This document shows positions 22,532 to 34,540 of a stretch of DNA of 64,000 bases, piece after piece. A program made the position numbers and the translations under genes. The first letter of the stretch is position 1, and every line of letters starts with the position of its first letter. Source of the stretch: Staphylococcus roterodami (GTDB lineage: Bacteria; Bacillota; Bacilli; Staphylococcales; Staphylococcaceae); assembly GCA_022493055.1 (NCBI GenBank), contig CP092781.1, positions 1,240,001 through 1,304,000 of the forward strand, given 5' to 3'. The notes beneath the pieces are model-generated. The model was not told where the DNA came from. It did not search any database and saw only the letters and a program-made list of their open reading frames with translations.

Positions 22532-22562
22532 AACAAATATAATACAAGTTAATACATAGAAT

Positions 22563-22618
22563 AGAGACGGGAGATTTCTACGAGCCAAACTGCTAGTGTA
22601 GGAGTCTCTTTGTCTTTT
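22563..22618 (+). terminator. GlpP-controlled leader terminator before glpF
   Basis: AGAGAC (22563-22568) pairs with GTCTCT (22604-22609), followed by TTGTCTTTT. The glpF ribosome-binding site begins right after. This is the expected target for GlpP antitermination; the glpD leader has the same design. Confidence 0.75.
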
Positions 22619-22633
22619 GGGAGGACATTTAAT

Positions 22634-23452
22634 ATGAATGTATATTTAGCAGAATTCCTTGGAACTGCAATCTTAATTCTTTTTGGTGGTGGCGTTTGTG
22701 CCAATGTCAATTTAAAGCGAAGTGCAGCGAATGGTGCTGATTGGATTGTCATCACCGCTGGATGGGGATTAGCGGTTACAATGGGTGTGTTTGCAGTAGG
22801 ACAATTTTCTGGTGCACATTTAAACCCAGCTGTATCATTAGCCTTAGCATTAGATGGAAGTTTCGATTGGGCATTAGTACCTGGTTATATTGTTGCTCAA
22901 ATGTTAGGTGCAATTGTCGGTGCAACTATTGTATGGTTGATGTACTTGCCTCATTGGAAAGCAACTGAAGAAGCAGGCGCAAAATTAGGTGTATTCTCAA
23001 CAGCACCAGCTATTAAGAACTATTTTGCAAACTTTTTGAGTGAGATTATTGGTACAATGGCGTTAACTTTAGGTATTTTATTTATCGGTGTAAACAAAAT
23101 TGCTGATGGCTTAAATCCTTTAATCGTTGGTGCATTAATTGTAGCGATTGGTCTAAGCTTAGGTGGCGCAACAGGTTATGCGATTAACCCAGCTCGTGAT
23201 TTAGGACCAAGAATTGCACATGCCATTTTACCTATTGCAGGTAAAGGTGGATCAAACTGGTCTTACGCAATCGTTCCAATTTTAGGACCAATTGCGGGTG
23301 GTTTACTAGGTGCAGTTGTTTATGCTGTATTTTACAAACACACATTTAATATTGGTTGTGCAATTGCAATCGTCGTTGTCATTATTACTTTGATTTTAGG
23401 TTACATCTTAAATAAATCATCTAAAAAAGGTGATATTGAATCAATTTACTAA
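22634..23452 (+). CDS. glpF: Glycerol uptake facilitator GlpF
   Basis: 272 residues from ATG 22634 behind GGGAGG; an earlier in-frame start at 22610 lies in the leader terminator. It is a six-helix aquaglyceroporin with both NPA boxes: HLNPAVSLAL and AINPARDLGPRIAH, the aspartate after the second NPAR being the glycerol-channel signature. It lets glycerol diffuse into the cell for phosphorylation by GlpK, encoded next. Confidence 0.96.
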   Translation: MNVYLAEFLGTAILILFGGGVCANVNLKRSAANGADWIVITAGWGLAVTMGVFAVGQFSGAHLNPAVSLALALDGSFDWALVPGYIVAQMLGAIVGATIVWLMYLPHWKATEEAGAKLGVFSTAPAIKNYFANFLSEIIGTMALTLGILFIGVNKIADGLNPLIVGALIVAIGLSLGGATGYAINPARDLGPRIAHAILPIAGKGGSNWSYAIVPILGPIAGGLLGAVVYAVFYKHTFNIGCAIAIVVVIITLILGYILNKSSKKGDIESIY

Positions 23453-23470
23453 AATAAAAAGAAATGTAAA

Positions 23471-23514
23471 TAGCATAATTTAACATGTTTGATTCATGAA
23501 TTATGCTATTTTTT
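23471..23514 (+). terminator. Hairpin between glpF and glpK
   Basis: TAGCATAA pairs with TTATGCTA followed by six Ts. It lies inside the glpF-glpK operon, so it should lower glpK expression relative to glpF, or glpK has its own start. Confidence 0.7.
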
Positions 23515-23561
23515 CGCCAAAATTTAACAGATTTTGTACAATGGGTTAGCGATTATTTTAA

Positions 23562-25079
<1,518 letters not shown>

Positions 25080-25148
25080 TTTTATAGATTAGACTTTTGG
25101 TTAAACATTGTGATACAATAAATTTAAGTTAATATTTGAATCGAGAAG

Positions 25149-25215
25149 CGAGAGATTTGTTCGTACATGTACAATTTAAAGATTGTTTGTGTTGGACAAG
25201 TCTCTCGTTTTATAT
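25149..25215 (+). terminator. GlpP-controlled leader terminator before glpD
   Basis: CGAGAGA (25149-25155) pairs with TCTCTCG (25201-25207), followed by TTTTATATATTTT, immediately ahead of the glpD ribosome-binding site. It shares the GAGA...TCTC design of the glpF leader. Confidence 0.75.
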
Positions 25216-25235
25216 ATTTTAGGAGGCGTTTTGGA

Positions 25236-26909
25236 ATGGCATTGTCTACTTTTAAGAGAGAGCATATTAAAAAGAATTTAAGAAATGAAGAATATGATTT
25301 AGTAATTATCGGTGGCGGTATTACAGGGGCAGGTATTGCATTGGACGCAAGTGAACGTGGTATGAAAGTTGCATTAGTTGAAATGCAAGACTTTGCACAA
25401 GGTACTAGTTCTAGATCTACGAAATTAGTTCATGGTGGTTTACGCTATTTAAAACAACTTCAAATTGGTGTAGTAGCTGAAACAGGTAAAGAACGTGCCA
25501 TTGTTTATGAAAATGGTCCACATGTTACAACGCCTGAGTGGATGCTTTTACCAATGCATAAAGGTGGTACATTTGGTAAGTTTTCAACTTCAATTGGTTT
25601 AGGTATGTATGATCGTTTAGCTGGAGTTAAAAAATCTGAACGTAAAAAAATGTTGTCTAAAAAAGAGACTTTAGCTAAAGAACCATTAGTTAAAAAAGAT
25701 GGACTAAAAGGTGGCGGTTATTATGTTGAATACCGTACGGATGACGCGCGTTTAACAATTGAAGTTATGAAACGTGCAGCTGAAAAAGGTGCTGAAATTA
25801 TAAACTATACTAAATCTGAACATTTTACTTATGATCAAAACCAACAAGTAAATGGTGTTAAAGTTATAGATAAGTTGACTAATGAAAATTACACAATTAA
25901 AGCTAAAAAAGTTGTTAATGCGGCGGGACCTTGGGTTGATGATGTTAGAAGTGGCGATTATGCTCGAAATAATAAAAAATTACGTTTAACTAAAGGCGTA
26001 CATGTTGTTATTGATCAATCAAAATTCCCATTAGGTCAAGCAGTGTACTTTGATACTGAAAAAGATGGACGTATGATTTTCGCAATTCCACGTGAGGGTA
26101 AAGCATATGTAGGAACTACAGATACATTTTATGACAATATCAAGTCTTCACCATTGACAACTCAAGAAGATAGAGATTACTTAATTGATGCGATAAATTA
26201 TATGTTCCCAAGTGTAAATGTTAAAGATGAAGATATTGAGTCTACATGGGCTGGAATTCGACCATTAATTTATGAAGAAGGTAAAGACCCTTCTGAAATC
26301 TCTCGCAAAGACGAAATTTGGGAAGGTAAATCTGGTTTATTAACAATTGCAGGTGGTAAATTAACGGGCTATCGTCACATGGCTCAAGACATCGTTGATT
26401 TAGTATCTAAACGCTTGAAAAAAGACTACGGTTTATCATTCAGTCCATGTAATACGAAAGGCCTTGCAATTTCAGGTGGAGATGTTGGAGGCAGTAAGAA
26501 CTTTGAGGCATTTGTAGATCAAAAAGTTGATGTTGCTAAAGGTTTTGGTATCGATGAAGATGTTGCTCGTCGATTAGCAAGTAAATATGGTTCAAACGTT
26601 GATGAATTATTTAATATTGCACAAACTTCACAATATCATGATAGCAAATTACCTTTAGAAATTTATGTAGAGCTTGTTTATAGTATTCAACAAGAAATGG
26701 TTTACAAACCGAATGACTTCTTAGTTCGTCGTTCTGGTAAAATGTATTTCAATATTAAAGATGTATTAGATTATAAAGATGCTGTCATCGATATTATGGC
26801 AGATATGCTTGATTACTCTCCAGCTCAAATTGAAGCATATACAGAAGAAGTTGAACAAGCAATTAAAGAAGCTCAACATGGAAATAATCAACCTGCTGTA
26901 AAAGAATAA
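25236..26909 (+). CDS. glpD: Aerobic glycerol-3-phosphate dehydrogenase
   Basis: 557 residues from ATG 25236 with AGGAGG upstream; a longer in-frame reading from 25167 runs through the leader terminator and is not credible. The FAD-binding motif is [16 protein letters not shown] and the substrate-side motif [16 protein letters not shown]-terminal helical DAO_C domain completes it. It is a membrane-associated FAD enzyme oxidising glycerol-3-phosphate to dihydroxyacetone phosphate and passing electrons to the quinone pool. It is controlled by GlpP through the leader. Confidence 0.97.
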   Translation: MALSTFKREHIKKNLRNEEYDLVIIGGGITGAGIALDASERGMKVALVEMQDFAQGTSSRSTKLVHGGLRYLKQLQIGVVAETGKERAIVYENGPHVTTPEWMLLPMHKGGTFGKFSTSIGLGMYDRLAGVKKSERKKMLSKKETLAKEPLVKKDGLKGGGYYVEYRTDDARLTIEVMKRAAEKGAEIINYTKSEHFTYDQNQQVNGVKVIDKLTNENYTIKAKKVVNAAGPWVDDVRSGDYARNNKKLRLTKGVHVVIDQSKFPLGQAVYFDTEKDGRMIFAIPREGKAYVGTTDTFYDNIKSSPLTTQEDRDYLIDAINYMFPSVNVKDEDIESTWAGIRPLIYEEGKDPSEISRKDEIWEGKSGLLTIAGGKLTGYRHMAQDIVDLVSKRLKKDYGLSFSPCNTKGLAISGGDVGGSKNFEAFVDQKVDVAKGFGIDEDVARRLASKYGSNVDELFNIAQTSQYHDSKLPLEIYVELVYSIQQEMVYKPNDFLVRRSGKMYFNIKDVLDYKDAVIDIMADMLDYSPAQIEAYTEEVEQAIKEAQHGNNQPAVKE

Positions 26910-26926
26910 TTTGATTTCAACATTAT

Positions 26927-26964
26927 AAACTGGTGTCCTTTTTATTGGGCATCAGTTTTTTTGT
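26927..26964 (+). terminator. Terminator after glpD
   Basis: AAACTGGTGTCC pairs imperfectly with GGGCATCAGTTT, followed by a run of Ts. Confidence 0.8.
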
Positions 26965-27058
26965 ATCGATTCAAAAGGACAATTGAAAGTATTTAATTCT
27001 ATATGTATGATAATAATAAAAAGTGATTTTAAATAATTGTTATAAAAGGTGTGATACG

Positions 27059-27973
27059 ATGGCTGAAAAACAATTTAAACTAACAGTTCAAGATAATACA
27101 AATATCGAAGTAAAAGTAAATTTCACAGATGCAGAATCTAAAGGGATTGTGCATATTTTTCATGGTATGGCTGAGCATATGGAACGTTATGATAAACTAG
27201 CATCTGCAATTTCAGCGCATGGATTTGATGTCATTCGCCATAACCATCGTGGTCATGGCATCAATATCGATGAATCAACGAGAGGTCATTATGATGATAT
27301 GAAACAGGTTATCAGTGATGCCTTTGAAGTGGCACAAACTGTGAGAGGAAATGTTGATAAGCCATATATTATAATTGGACACTCAATGGGATCTATAATT
27401 GCAAGATTTTTTGTAGAAACATATCCTAAATATGTCGATGGTCTTGTTTTAAGTGGGACAGGGATGTATACAATGTGGAAAGGTTTACCAACTGTTAAAA
27501 CATTAAAAATAATTACCAAAATTTATGGAGCTGACAAACGTGTTGAATGGGTTAATAAATTAGTGTCGAATACTTTTAACAAAAAAATCAGACCCTTGAG
27601 AACGAAAAGTGATTGGATTTCAAGCAACCCAATAGAAGTAGATAAGTTTGTTAAAGATCCCTACAGTGGATTTAATGTGTCGAATCAATTATTATACGAA
27701 ACTGCATATTATATGTTACGTACGTCGCAATTAAAGTATATGAAAGTATTAAATAAGTCAATGCCAATATTATTTGTCTCAGGTTATGATGATCCTTTAG
27801 GAGATTATGGAAAAGGTATCTTAAAATTGGCGAATATTTATAGAAAAGCAGGACTAAAAAATGTTAAAGTTAATCTTTATCACAATAAACGACATGAAGT
27901 TTTATTTGAAAAAGATTATGAAAATATTTGGGAAGATTTATTTAACTGGTTGAATCAATTTAACAATAACTAA
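27059..27973 (+). CDS. Alpha/beta hydrolase, lysophospholipase/monoacylglycerol lipase type
   Basis: 304 residues from ATG 27059 (AAAGGTG upstream; an earlier in-frame start at 27023 has no site). Catalytic features of the serine aminopeptidase S33/Hydrolase_4 family: nucleophile elbow GHSMGS, oxyanion motif HGMAEHMERY, an acid in SGYDDPLGDYG and the histidine in NKRHEVLFE. It probably hydrolyses lysophospholipids or acylglycerols; staphylococcal annotation often uses pldB. It sits 17 bases upstream of miaA and is probably co-transcribed. Confidence 0.88.
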   Translation: MAEKQFKLTVQDNTNIEVKVNFTDAESKGIVHIFHGMAEHMERYDKLASAISAHGFDVIRHNHRGHGINIDESTRGHYDDMKQVISDAFEVAQTVRGNVDKPYIIIGHSMGSIIARFFVETYPKYVDGLVLSGTGMYTMWKGLPTVKTLKIITKIYGADKRVEWVNKLVSNTFNKKIRPLRTKSDWISSNPIEVDKFVKDPYSGFNVSNQLLYETAYYMLRTSQLKYMKVLNKSMPILFVSGYDDPLGDYGKGILKLANIYRKAGLKNVKVNLYHNKRHEVLFEKDYENIWEDLFNWLNQFNNN

Positions 27974-27990
27974 AGAAAGTGGAATTAAAC

Positions 27991-28926
27991 ATGAATAGAG
28001 AGAAGCCCTTTATTGTGGTTATAGTAGGTCCAACTGCTTCTGGAAAAACTGAACTTAGCATTGAACTTGCTAAGAGAATCGATGGAGAAATAATAAGTGG
28101 AGATTCAATGCAAGTATATAAGCATATGGATATTGGAACAGCAAAGGTAACGCCTGAAGAAATGGACGGTGTACCACATCATTTAATTGATATTTTAAAT
28201 CCTGATGAATCATTTTCCGCATTCGCATTTAAAAATTTAGCTGAAACGATAATCTATGATATTACGAGCAGAGGCAAAATACCCATTATTGCTGGAGGCA
28301 CGGGATTATATATTCAGTCATTAATTTATAATTATGAATTAGAAGACGAAACAATAACGCCCGAAGAAGAAATGATTGTAAAGAAAAAAATGAAAGAAAT
28401 TGAACAATTAGACAATCAACAATTGCATGATTATTTAGCGCAATTTGATGCAATGTCTGCTGAAAATATTCATAAAAATAACCGACAAAGAGTGTTGCGT
28501 GCTATTGAATATTATTTTAAAACAAAAAAACTTTTAAGTAATCGCAAGAAAGTGCAACAATTTACTGAAAATTATGATACATTATTAATAGGGATTGAAA
28601 TGTCGCGTAAAACATTATATTCAAGAATAAATAAACGTGTTGATATTATGTTGGATCACGGATTATTTAAAGAAGTGCAACAACTTGTTGAACAAGGCTA
28701 TGAATCTTGCCAAAGTATGCAAGCTATTGGATATAAAGAATTAATACCTGTGATTAACGGACAAATGATTTATGAAGATGCTGTCAATGAATTAAAGCAA
28801 CATTCACGCCAATATGCAAAACGACAAATGACATGGTTCAAGAATAAAATGAGTGTTCATTGGTTAGATAAAGAAAATATGTCACTTCAAATGATGTTAG
28901 ATGAGATTACAACCCAGATTAAGTAA
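27991..28926 (+). CDS. miaA: tRNA dimethylallyltransferase
   Basis: 311 residues from ATG 27991, with GAAAGTGGA upstream. The P-loop is GPTASGKTELS, followed by DSMQVYKHMDIGTAK and the GGTGLYIQSL motif; the C-terminus has the AIGYKEL and SRQYAKRQMTWF signatures. It prenylates A37 in tRNAs reading UNN codons, making the substrate of MiaB. hfq follows 14 bases downstream, an arrangement conserved far beyond staphylococci. Confidence 0.97.
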   Translation: MNREKPFIVVIVGPTASGKTELSIELAKRIDGEIISGDSMQVYKHMDIGTAKVTPEEMDGVPHHLIDILNPDESFSAFAFKNLAETIIYDITSRGKIPIIAGGTGLYIQSLIYNYELEDETITPEEEMIVKKKMKEIEQLDNQQLHDYLAQFDAMSAENIHKNNRQRVLRAIEYYFKTKKLLSNRKKVQQFTENYDTLLIGIEMSRKTLYSRINKRVDIMLDHGLFKEVQQLVEQGYESCQSMQAIGYKELIPVINGQMIYEDAVNELKQHSRQYAKRQMTWFKNKMSVHWLDKENMSLQMMLDEITTQIK

Positions 28927-28940
28927 AAGGAGTCCGACAG

Positions 28941-29174
28941 ATGATTGCAAACGAAAACATCCAAGACAAAGCACTAGAGAATTTTAAAGCAAACCAAACT
29001 GAAGTAACTGTATTCTTTCTAAACGGTTTCCAAATGAAAGGTGTAATTGAAGAATTCGACAAGTATGTCGTAAGCTTAAATTCTCAAGGCAAACAACACT
29101 TGATTTACAAACATGCGATCAGCACTTATACAGTAGAATCTGAAGCTCAAGCGTCTACTGAAAGTGAAGAATAA
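28941..29174 (+). CDS. hfq: RNA-binding protein Hfq
   Basis: A 77-residue Sm-like protein. Sm1 is TEVTVFFLNGFQMKGVIEEFDKYVVSL and Sm2 ends in the diagnostic YKHAIST. The C-terminal tail (ESEAQASTESEE) is short, as is usual in Firmicutes. AAAGGAG precedes the ATG. Its regulatory weight in staphylococci is reported as low; nothing in the sequence suggests damage. Confidence 0.96.
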   Translation: MIANENIQDKALENFKANQTEVTVFFLNGFQMKGVIEEFDKYVVSLNSQGKQHLIYKHAISTYTVESEAQASTESEE

Positions 29175-29315
29175 GTTGTAATCATATGTGCATGAAATGT
29201 TAGTTAATGCACATAAAGCTTGAAGTATGACAAATAGATATAGAATTGAAGTCATATGAGTCATCAATGAGTTGATGTTCAAATGACATGATACAATAAA
29301 GGAATGTTTGTAATA

Positions 29316-29380
29316 AAAACGCTTCATTTAAAAAACGAGTCTATATGGGACACGATTTTAAATGAAGCGTTTTATTTTTG
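29316..29380. terminator. Bidirectional terminator between hfq and bsaA
   Basis: AAAACGCTTCATTTAAAA (29316-29333) pairs perfectly with TTTTAAATGAAGCGTTTT (29356-29373). A/T flanks on both sides let it serve the converging hfq and bsaA transcripts. Confidence 0.85.
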
Positions 29381-29394
29381 AAAAGCTTAATAAA

Positions 29395-29871
29395 TTATAA
29401 TAACTTTTCGATTTCTTTTTCAATTTGAATAGGTTTTTTCTGAGGTGCAAATCGTTTAACGACGTTACCTTCACGGTCAACTAAAAACTTAGTGAAGTTC
29501 CATTTAATTTTTTCATTAAAGAAACCGTGCTGTGCAGCAGTTAAGTATCTGAATAAAGGAAATTGATGTTCACCTTTTACGTCAATCTTTTGATGCATAG
29601 GGAAAGTGACACCATAGTTTAATTTACAGTTTTGAGCAGCTTCTTCACCTGAACCAGGTTCTTGATTACCAAACTGATTGCAAGGGAAACCTAAAACGAC
29701 AAATCCTTTTTCTTTATATTTTTCATATAGTGCTTGTAAACCTTCAAATTGTGAAGTGAAAGCACACTCGCTTGCTGTATTGACAATCAGCATAACGTCG
29801 CCTCTATACTCTTCTAATTTGTAAGTAACACCTTTATTTGTTTCTACTACAAAATCATAAATTGTCTCCAT
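29395..29871 (-). CDS. bsaA: Glutathione peroxidase-like thiol peroxidase BsaA
   Basis: A 158-residue thioredoxin-fold peroxidase. The peroxidatic cysteine is in [11 protein letters not shown]; the glutamine and tryptophan partners are in [12 protein letters not shown] and [14 protein letters not shown]. It is a cysteine, not selenocysteine, enzyme. It reduces peroxides, probably with bacillithiol or thioredoxin as donor since staphylococci lack glutathione. AAAGGATG precedes the ATG. It is the only minus-strand gene between hfq and hflX. Confidence 0.93.
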   Translation of the reverse strand: METIYDFVVETNKGVTYKLEEYRGDVMLIVNTASECAFTSQFEGLQALYEKYKEKGFVVLGFPCNQFGNQEPGSGEEAAQNCKLNYGVTFPMHQKIDVKGEHQFPLFRYLTAAQHGFFNEKIKWNFTKFLVDREGNVVKRFAPQKKPIQIEKEIEKLL

Positions 29872-29982
29872 TGAATCATCCTTTCGATTTACTTAAAATG
29901 TACCATAAAATCGCACAATAGTCTTTAGTAAAACTCTGTGATAGAATACTTTGAGTAGGAATTTATTAAGGAGATGTATAAC

Positions 29983-31224
29983 ATGGCTCAGCAACAAATT
30001 CATGATACTAAAAATAAACTAGAAAAAGCTGTTTTAGTCGGTGTACATGCTCAAGATGATAAGCAATTTAATTTTGAGTCAACGATGGAAGAATTATCAT
30101 CATTATCAGAAACTTGCCAACTTGAAGTATTAGGACAAATTACTCAAAATCGTGATCGTGTAGATCGTAAATACTATGTTGGTAAAGGTAAACTTGAAGA
30201 AATTCAAGCATTTATTGAATTTAAAGATATAGATGTAGTTATTGCAAATGACGAATTAACAACTGCCCAGTCTAAATCATTAAATGAAGCATTAGATGTA
30301 AAAATAATTGATAGAACTCAGTTGATTCTTGAAATATTTGCATTAAGAGCACGAAGCAAAGAAGGTAAGTTGCAAGTAGAACTCGCACAACTTGATTATT
30401 TATTACCTAGATTGCAAGGACATGGTAAAAGTCTTTCTCGTTTAGGTGGGGGCATTGGTACTAGAGGTCCTGGTGAAACGAAATTAGAGATGGACCGAAG
30501 ACATATTAGGACTCGTATGAATGAAATAAAACATCAATTACAAACAGTTGAGGAACATCGTGAAAGATATCGAAATAAAAGAAATCAAAATCAAGTGTTT
30601 CAAGTAGCTTTAGTAGGCTATACAAATGCTGGTAAATCCTCGTGGTTTAACGTTTTAGCAAATGAAGAGACATATGAAAAAGACCAATTATTTGCAACTC
30701 TGGATCCAAAAACACGACAAATACAAATCAATGATGGATTTAATTTAATTATTTCAGATACTGTCGGTTTTATTCAAAAACTTCCTACAACGCTAATTGC
30801 AGCTTTTAAATCAACTTTAGAAGAAGCGAAAGGTGCAGATTTATTAGTACACGTAGTTGATAGTAGTCATCCCGAATACCGTACGCAGTATGATACAGTT
30901 AATGATTTGATTAAGCAATTAGATATGAAACACATACCTCAAATTGTGATATTTAATAAAAAGGATTTATGTAAACAATCATCAAATAGACCTGCTAGTG
31001 ATTTACCTAATGTATTTGTTTCTTCTAAAAATGATTCTGATAAACAACTAGTTAAGGAATTATTAATCGATGAGATAAAAAGACAATTAACATATTATGA
31101 TGAAACTGTTAATGCAAATAATGCTGATAGACTATATTTTTTAAAGCAACATACTTTAGTGACTGAGCTTAAATATGATGAGATTAAAGATGTTTATCGT
31201 ATACAAGGTTTTAAAAAACAATAA
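29983..31224 (+). CDS. hflX: GTPase HflX
   Basis: 413 residues from ATG 29983 (AAGGAG at 29968-29973; an in-frame ATG at 29974 abuts it). The glycine-rich HflX motif SRLGGGIGTRGPGETKLE precedes a G domain with G1 GYTNAGKSS, G3 DTVGF and G4 NKKDL. It is a ribosome-splitting and heat-stress rescue GTPase on the 50S subunit. It lies 15 bases upstream of the PLP lyase gene. Confidence 0.96.
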   Translation: MAQQQIHDTKNKLEKAVLVGVHAQDDKQFNFESTMEELSSLSETCQLEVLGQITQNRDRVDRKYYVGKGKLEEIQAFIEFKDIDVVIANDELTTAQSKSLNEALDVKIIDRTQLILEIFALRARSKEGKLQVELAQLDYLLPRLQGHGKSLSRLGGGIGTRGPGETKLEMDRRHIRTRMNEIKHQLQTVEEHRERYRNKRNQNQVFQVALVGYTNAGKSSWFNVLANEETYEKDQLFATLDPKTRQIQINDGFNLIISDTVGFIQKLPTTLIAAFKSTLEEAKGADLLVHVVDSSHPEYRTQYDTVNDLIKQLDMKHIPQIVIFNKKDLCKQSSNRPASDLPNVFVSSKNDSDKQLVKELLIDEIKRQLTYYDETVNANNADRLYFLKQHTLVTELKYDEIKDVYRIQGFKKQ

Positions 31225-31239
31225 AAGGACGAATTTTAA

Positions 31240-32478
31240 ATGAAAGATATAAGTAAGCTAGTTGTCGACGTCGAATCAACGTTAGCACCGTATTTTAAAG
31301 AAATTGAAGAAACAGCATATATTAACCAAGAAAAAGTATTAGATGCCTTTCATCATGTCAAAGCTAGTGAAAGTGATTTGCAAGGGTCAACAGGATACGG
31401 ATATGATGACTTTGGACGTGATCATTTAGAAGAAATATATGCACATACATTTAAAGCTGAAGATGCCATAGTACGTCCGCAAATTATTTCAGGTACACAT
31501 GCGATTACTATTGCATTACAAAGTTTATTAAAACATGGTGATGAACTGATTTATATTACAGGTAGTCCGTATGACACATTGCTTGAAGTCATTGGTGTAA
31601 ACGGGAATGGTATTGAGAGTTTAATGGAGCACGGTGTATCGTATAAAGATATTGCACTTAAAGAAGGTAAGATCGATATTGAAAGTGTGTTAGATGGTAT
31701 AACGGAACGCACTAAAGTCATTGCGATTCAACGATCGAAAGGGTATGACCAAAGACCTTCCATTCCTCTTGATGAAATTGAAGATGCAATTAAGAAGGTA
31801 AAAGAAGTATATCCAAATATTTTAATATTTGTAGATAACTGTTATGGAGAATTTGTTGAAAGACGTGAACCTATTGAATGTGGCGCAGATATAATGGCGG
31901 GGTCATTGATAAAGAATCCTGGTGGGGGATTAGCTAAAATAGGTGGCTACATAGCTGGTAGAAAAGATTTAATTGAACGATGTGGTTATAGATTAACAGC
32001 GCCAGGTATTGGTAAAGAAGCGGGTGCATCTCTAAATGCATTACTTGAAATGTATCAAGGGTTCTTTTTAGCGCCACATGTTGTCAGTCAAAGTCTTAAA
32101 GGTGCATTGTTTACTAGTTTATTATTAGAAAAAATGAATATGAACACGACACCGAAATATTACGAAAAACGAACTGATTTAATTCAAACAGTTAAATTTG
32201 ATACAAAGGAACAAATGATTTCATTTTGTCAGAGTATTCAACATGCATCACCGATCAATGCGCATTTTAGTCCAGAACCTAGTTATATGCCAGGTTATGA
32301 AGATGATGTTATTATGGCGGCTGGTACATTTATTCAAGGCTCGTCAATTGAATTGTCTGCTGATGGTCCAATTCGACCTCCTTATGAAGCGTATGTCCAA
32401 GGTGGATTAACATATGAACATGTTAAAATTGCTGTGACAAGAGCTGTTAAACAATTAAAAGAAAAAGAGTTAATATAG
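31240..32478 (+). CDS. ynbB: PLP-dependent lyase of the aluminium-resistance/methionine gamma-lyase family (YnbB)
   Basis: A 412-residue fold-type I PLP enzyme. The cofactor lysine is in MAGSLIKNPGGGLAKIGGY and the substrate region in STGYGYDDFGRDHLEEIYA. The family is named for aluminium resistance in Arthrobacter; the true reaction in staphylococci is uncertain. It commonly lies between hflX and glnRA in Firmicutes, as here. Confidence 0.9.
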   Translation: MKDISKLVVDVESTLAPYFKEIEETAYINQEKVLDAFHHVKASESDLQGSTGYGYDDFGRDHLEEIYAHTFKAEDAIVRPQIISGTHAITIALQSLLKHGDELIYITGSPYDTLLEVIGVNGNGIESLMEHGVSYKDIALKEGKIDIESVLDGITERTKVIAIQRSKGYDQRPSIPLDEIEDAIKKVKEVYPNILIFVDNCYGEFVERREPIECGADIMAGSLIKNPGGGLAKIGGYIAGRKDLIERCGYRLTAPGIGKEAGASLNALLEMYQGFFLAPHVVSQSLKGALFTSLLLEKMNMNTTPKYYEKRTDLIQTVKFDTKEQMISFCQSIQHASPINAHFSPEPSYMPGYEDDVIMAAGTFIQGSSIELSADGPIRPPYEAYVQGGLTYEHVKIAVTRAVKQLKEKELI

Positions 32479-32479
32479 A

Positions 32480-32546
32480 CGAAATCTATATAGATCAAAT
32501 TTCGCCTCAAATGACTAATGAGTTTTTGGGGTGGGATTTTTTTGTG
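32480..32546 (+). terminator. Terminator region after ynbB
   Basis: Two adjacent hairpins: CGAAAT...ATTTCG, then CCTCAAA with TTTGGGG, followed by GTGGGATTTTTTT. Confidence 0.6.
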
Positions 32547-32653
32547 GAGATTTATCAGATTATTTTTAAAAATTGAAAAAATATTTTTGGTGTAGGTTGT
32601 TTTATAGCGTTTTAGAGGCCGAAAACACAGTGATATCAACGTTTTGATTTTAA

Positions 32654-32670
32654 TGTTAGAAAACCTGACA
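32654..32670 (+). promoter_or_regulatory. GlnR-binding box of glnRA
   Basis: TGTTAGAAAACCTGACA matches the GlnR/TnrA consensus TGTNA-N7-TNACA at every fixed position, 67 bases upstream of glnR. A promoter (TTGAAA at 32676, TAAGTT at 32699) lies just downstream, so the operon is likely self-repressed when nitrogen is plentiful. Confidence 0.85.
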
Positions 32671-32736
32671 TATTTTTGAAATACTAAAAAATTTATGATA
32701 AGTTATTAACAAGTTCAAAAGTAGAGGAGAGGAACA

Positions 32737-33105
32737 ATGATATCGAATGATGCAATCAGACGAAATATGGCTGTCTTCTCTATGAGTGTAGTAAGTAAGT
32801 TAACGGATTTAACGCCAAGGCAAATTCGTTACTATGAAACACATGAACTCATCAAACCTGAAAGAACAGAAGGTCAAAAACGTCTGTTCTCACTCAATGA
32901 TTTGGAAAGATTACTAGAAATTAAATCACTTTTAGAAAAAGGATTTAATATCAAAGGGATTAAACAAATCATTTATGACTCACAAGAGCATTTAACAACT
33001 GATGAACAAGAGATAAGAAAAAAGATGATTGTAGATGCCACGCAAAAGCCTATTGGAGAAACTTTGCCAATAAATCGTGGTGATTTATCCCGATTTATTA
33101 AATAA
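32737..33105 (+). CDS. glnR: Glutamine synthetase repressor GlnR
   Basis: A 122-residue MerR-family regulator. The winged HTH is VVSKLTDLTPRQIRYYETHELIKPERT, followed by a short dimerisation helix and a C-terminal tail that senses feedback-inhibited glutamine synthetase. AGGAGAGG precedes the ATG. glnA follows 18 bases later, forming the standard Firmicute glnRA operon. Confidence 0.97.
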   Translation: MISNDAIRRNMAVFSMSVVSKLTDLTPRQIRYYETHELIKPERTEGQKRLFSLNDLERLLEIKSLLEKGFNIKGIKQIIYDSQEHLTTDEQEIRKKMIVDATQKPIGETLPINRGDLSRFIK

Positions 33106-33123
33106 AATTTGGAGGATTTTAAA

Positions 33124-34464
33124 ATGCCAAAACGTACTTTCACTAAAGACGACATTCGTAAATTTGCAGAAGAGGAAAATGTAAGATATTTAAGATTACA
33201 ATTCACTGATATTTTAGGAACAATTAAAAACGTTGAAGTACCTGTAAGCCAATTAGAAAAAGTACTTGATAACGAAATGATGTTTGACGGTTCTTCTATC
33301 GAAGGTTTCGTACGTATCGAAGAATCTGACATGTACTTACATCCAGATTTAGATACTTGGGTAATCTTCCCATGGACTGCTGGTCAAGGTAAAGTAGCAC
33401 GTTTAATTTGTGATGTATATAAAACAGATGGTACGCCATTTGAAGGGGATCCACGTGCAAACTTAAAACGTGTATTAAAAGAAATGGAAGATTTAGGCTT
33501 CACAGACTTTAACTTAGGGCCTGAACCAGAATTCTTCTTGTTCAAGTTGGATGAAAAAGGGGAACCAACTTTAGAACTTAACGATGATGGTGGATATTTC
33601 GACTTAGCTCCAACTGATTTAGGTGAAAACTGCCGTCGTGATATTGTTCTAGAATTAGAGGATATGGGCTTCGATATTGAAGCAAGTCACCATGAAGTTG
33701 CACCGGGTCAACATGAAATCGACTTTAAATATGCGGATGCAGTTACAGCATGTGATAACATCCAAACATTTAAATTGGTTGTTAAAACAATTGCACGTAA
33801 GCATAATTTACATGCAACATTCATGCCTAAACCATTATTTGGTGTGAACGGTAGCGGTATGCACTTTAATGTTTCATTATTCAAAGGTAAAGAAAATGCA
33901 TTCTTTGATCCGAATACTGAAATGGGCTTAACAGAAACAGCTTACCAATTCACAGCTGGTGTACTTAAAAATGCACGTGGATTTACAGCGGTATGTAACC
34001 CATTAGTAAACTCATACAAACGTTTAGTTCCTGGTTATGAAGCACCATGTTATATTGCATGGAGCGGTAAAAACCGTTCGCCGTTAATCCGTGTACCATC
34101 TTCAAGAGGATTATCAACTCGTATTGAAGTACGTTCAGTTGACCCAGCTGCGAACCCATATATGGCGTTAGCTGCAATTTTAGAAGCTGGTTTAGACGGT
34201 ATTAAAAATAAATTAAAAGTTCCAGAACCTGTTAACCAAAATATTTACGAAATGAATCGTGAAGAACGTGAAGCAGTAGGCATTCAAGACTTACCTTCAA
34301 CACTTTACACAGCATTAAAAGCAATGCGTGAAAATGAAGTTATTAAAAAAGCATTAGGAAATCATATCTATAATCAATTTATTAATTCTAAATCAATAGA
34401 ATGGGATTACTACAGAACTCAAGTATCTGAATGGGAAAGAGATCAGTACATGAAGCAATATTAA
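33124..34464 (+). CDS. glnA: Glutamine synthetase, type I
   Basis: 446 residues from ATG 33124 with GGAGG upstream. Signatures: [19 protein letters not shown], the ATP-binding stretch [18 protein letters not shown] and [13 protein letters not shown]. It lacks the adenylylation-site sequence of the beta subtype and is the short alpha form that is controlled by feedback and GlnR. It is the last core gene before the accessory island. Confidence 0.98.
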   Translation: MPKRTFTKDDIRKFAEEENVRYLRLQFTDILGTIKNVEVPVSQLEKVLDNEMMFDGSSIEGFVRIEESDMYLHPDLDTWVIFPWTAGQGKVARLICDVYKTDGTPFEGDPRANLKRVLKEMEDLGFTDFNLGPEPEFFLFKLDEKGEPTLELNDDGGYFDLAPTDLGENCRRDIVLELEDMGFDIEASHHEVAPGQHEIDFKYADAVTACDNIQTFKLVVKTIARKHNLHATFMPKPLFGVNGSGMHFNVSLFKGKENAFFDPNTEMGLTETAYQFTAGVLKNARGFTAVCNPLVNSYKRLVPGYEAPCYIAWSGKNRSPLIRVPSSRGLSTRIEVRSVDPAANPYMALAAILEAGLDGIKNKLKVPEPVNQNIYEMNREEREAVGIQDLPSTLYTALKAMRENEVIKKALGNHIYNQFINSKSIEWDYYRTQVSEWERDQYMKQY

Positions 34465-34499
34465 TACGCTAAACAATTGATGGGAAATCAGTAATATCA

Positions 34500-34532
34500 A
34501 GGGCTAGAGCAATTTTGCTTTAGCTCTTTTTT
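34500..34532 (+). terminator. Terminator of glnRA
   Basis: GGGCTA.AGCA pairs with TGCT.TAGCTC (with one G-U pair), followed by six Ts. Confidence 0.85.
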
Positions 34533-34540
34533 GGTTTAAC

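Noticed and set aside
25167..25235. Longer GlpD start
   Set aside because: The extra codons run through the leader terminator, and the real start has AGGAGG in front of it.
28941..29174. Relation between Hfq and the Sm-like immunity proteins of the island
   Set aside because: Both may share a small beta-barrel pattern, but the immunity proteins lack the YKHAIS motif and the N-terminal helix; no basis for homology beyond fold class.
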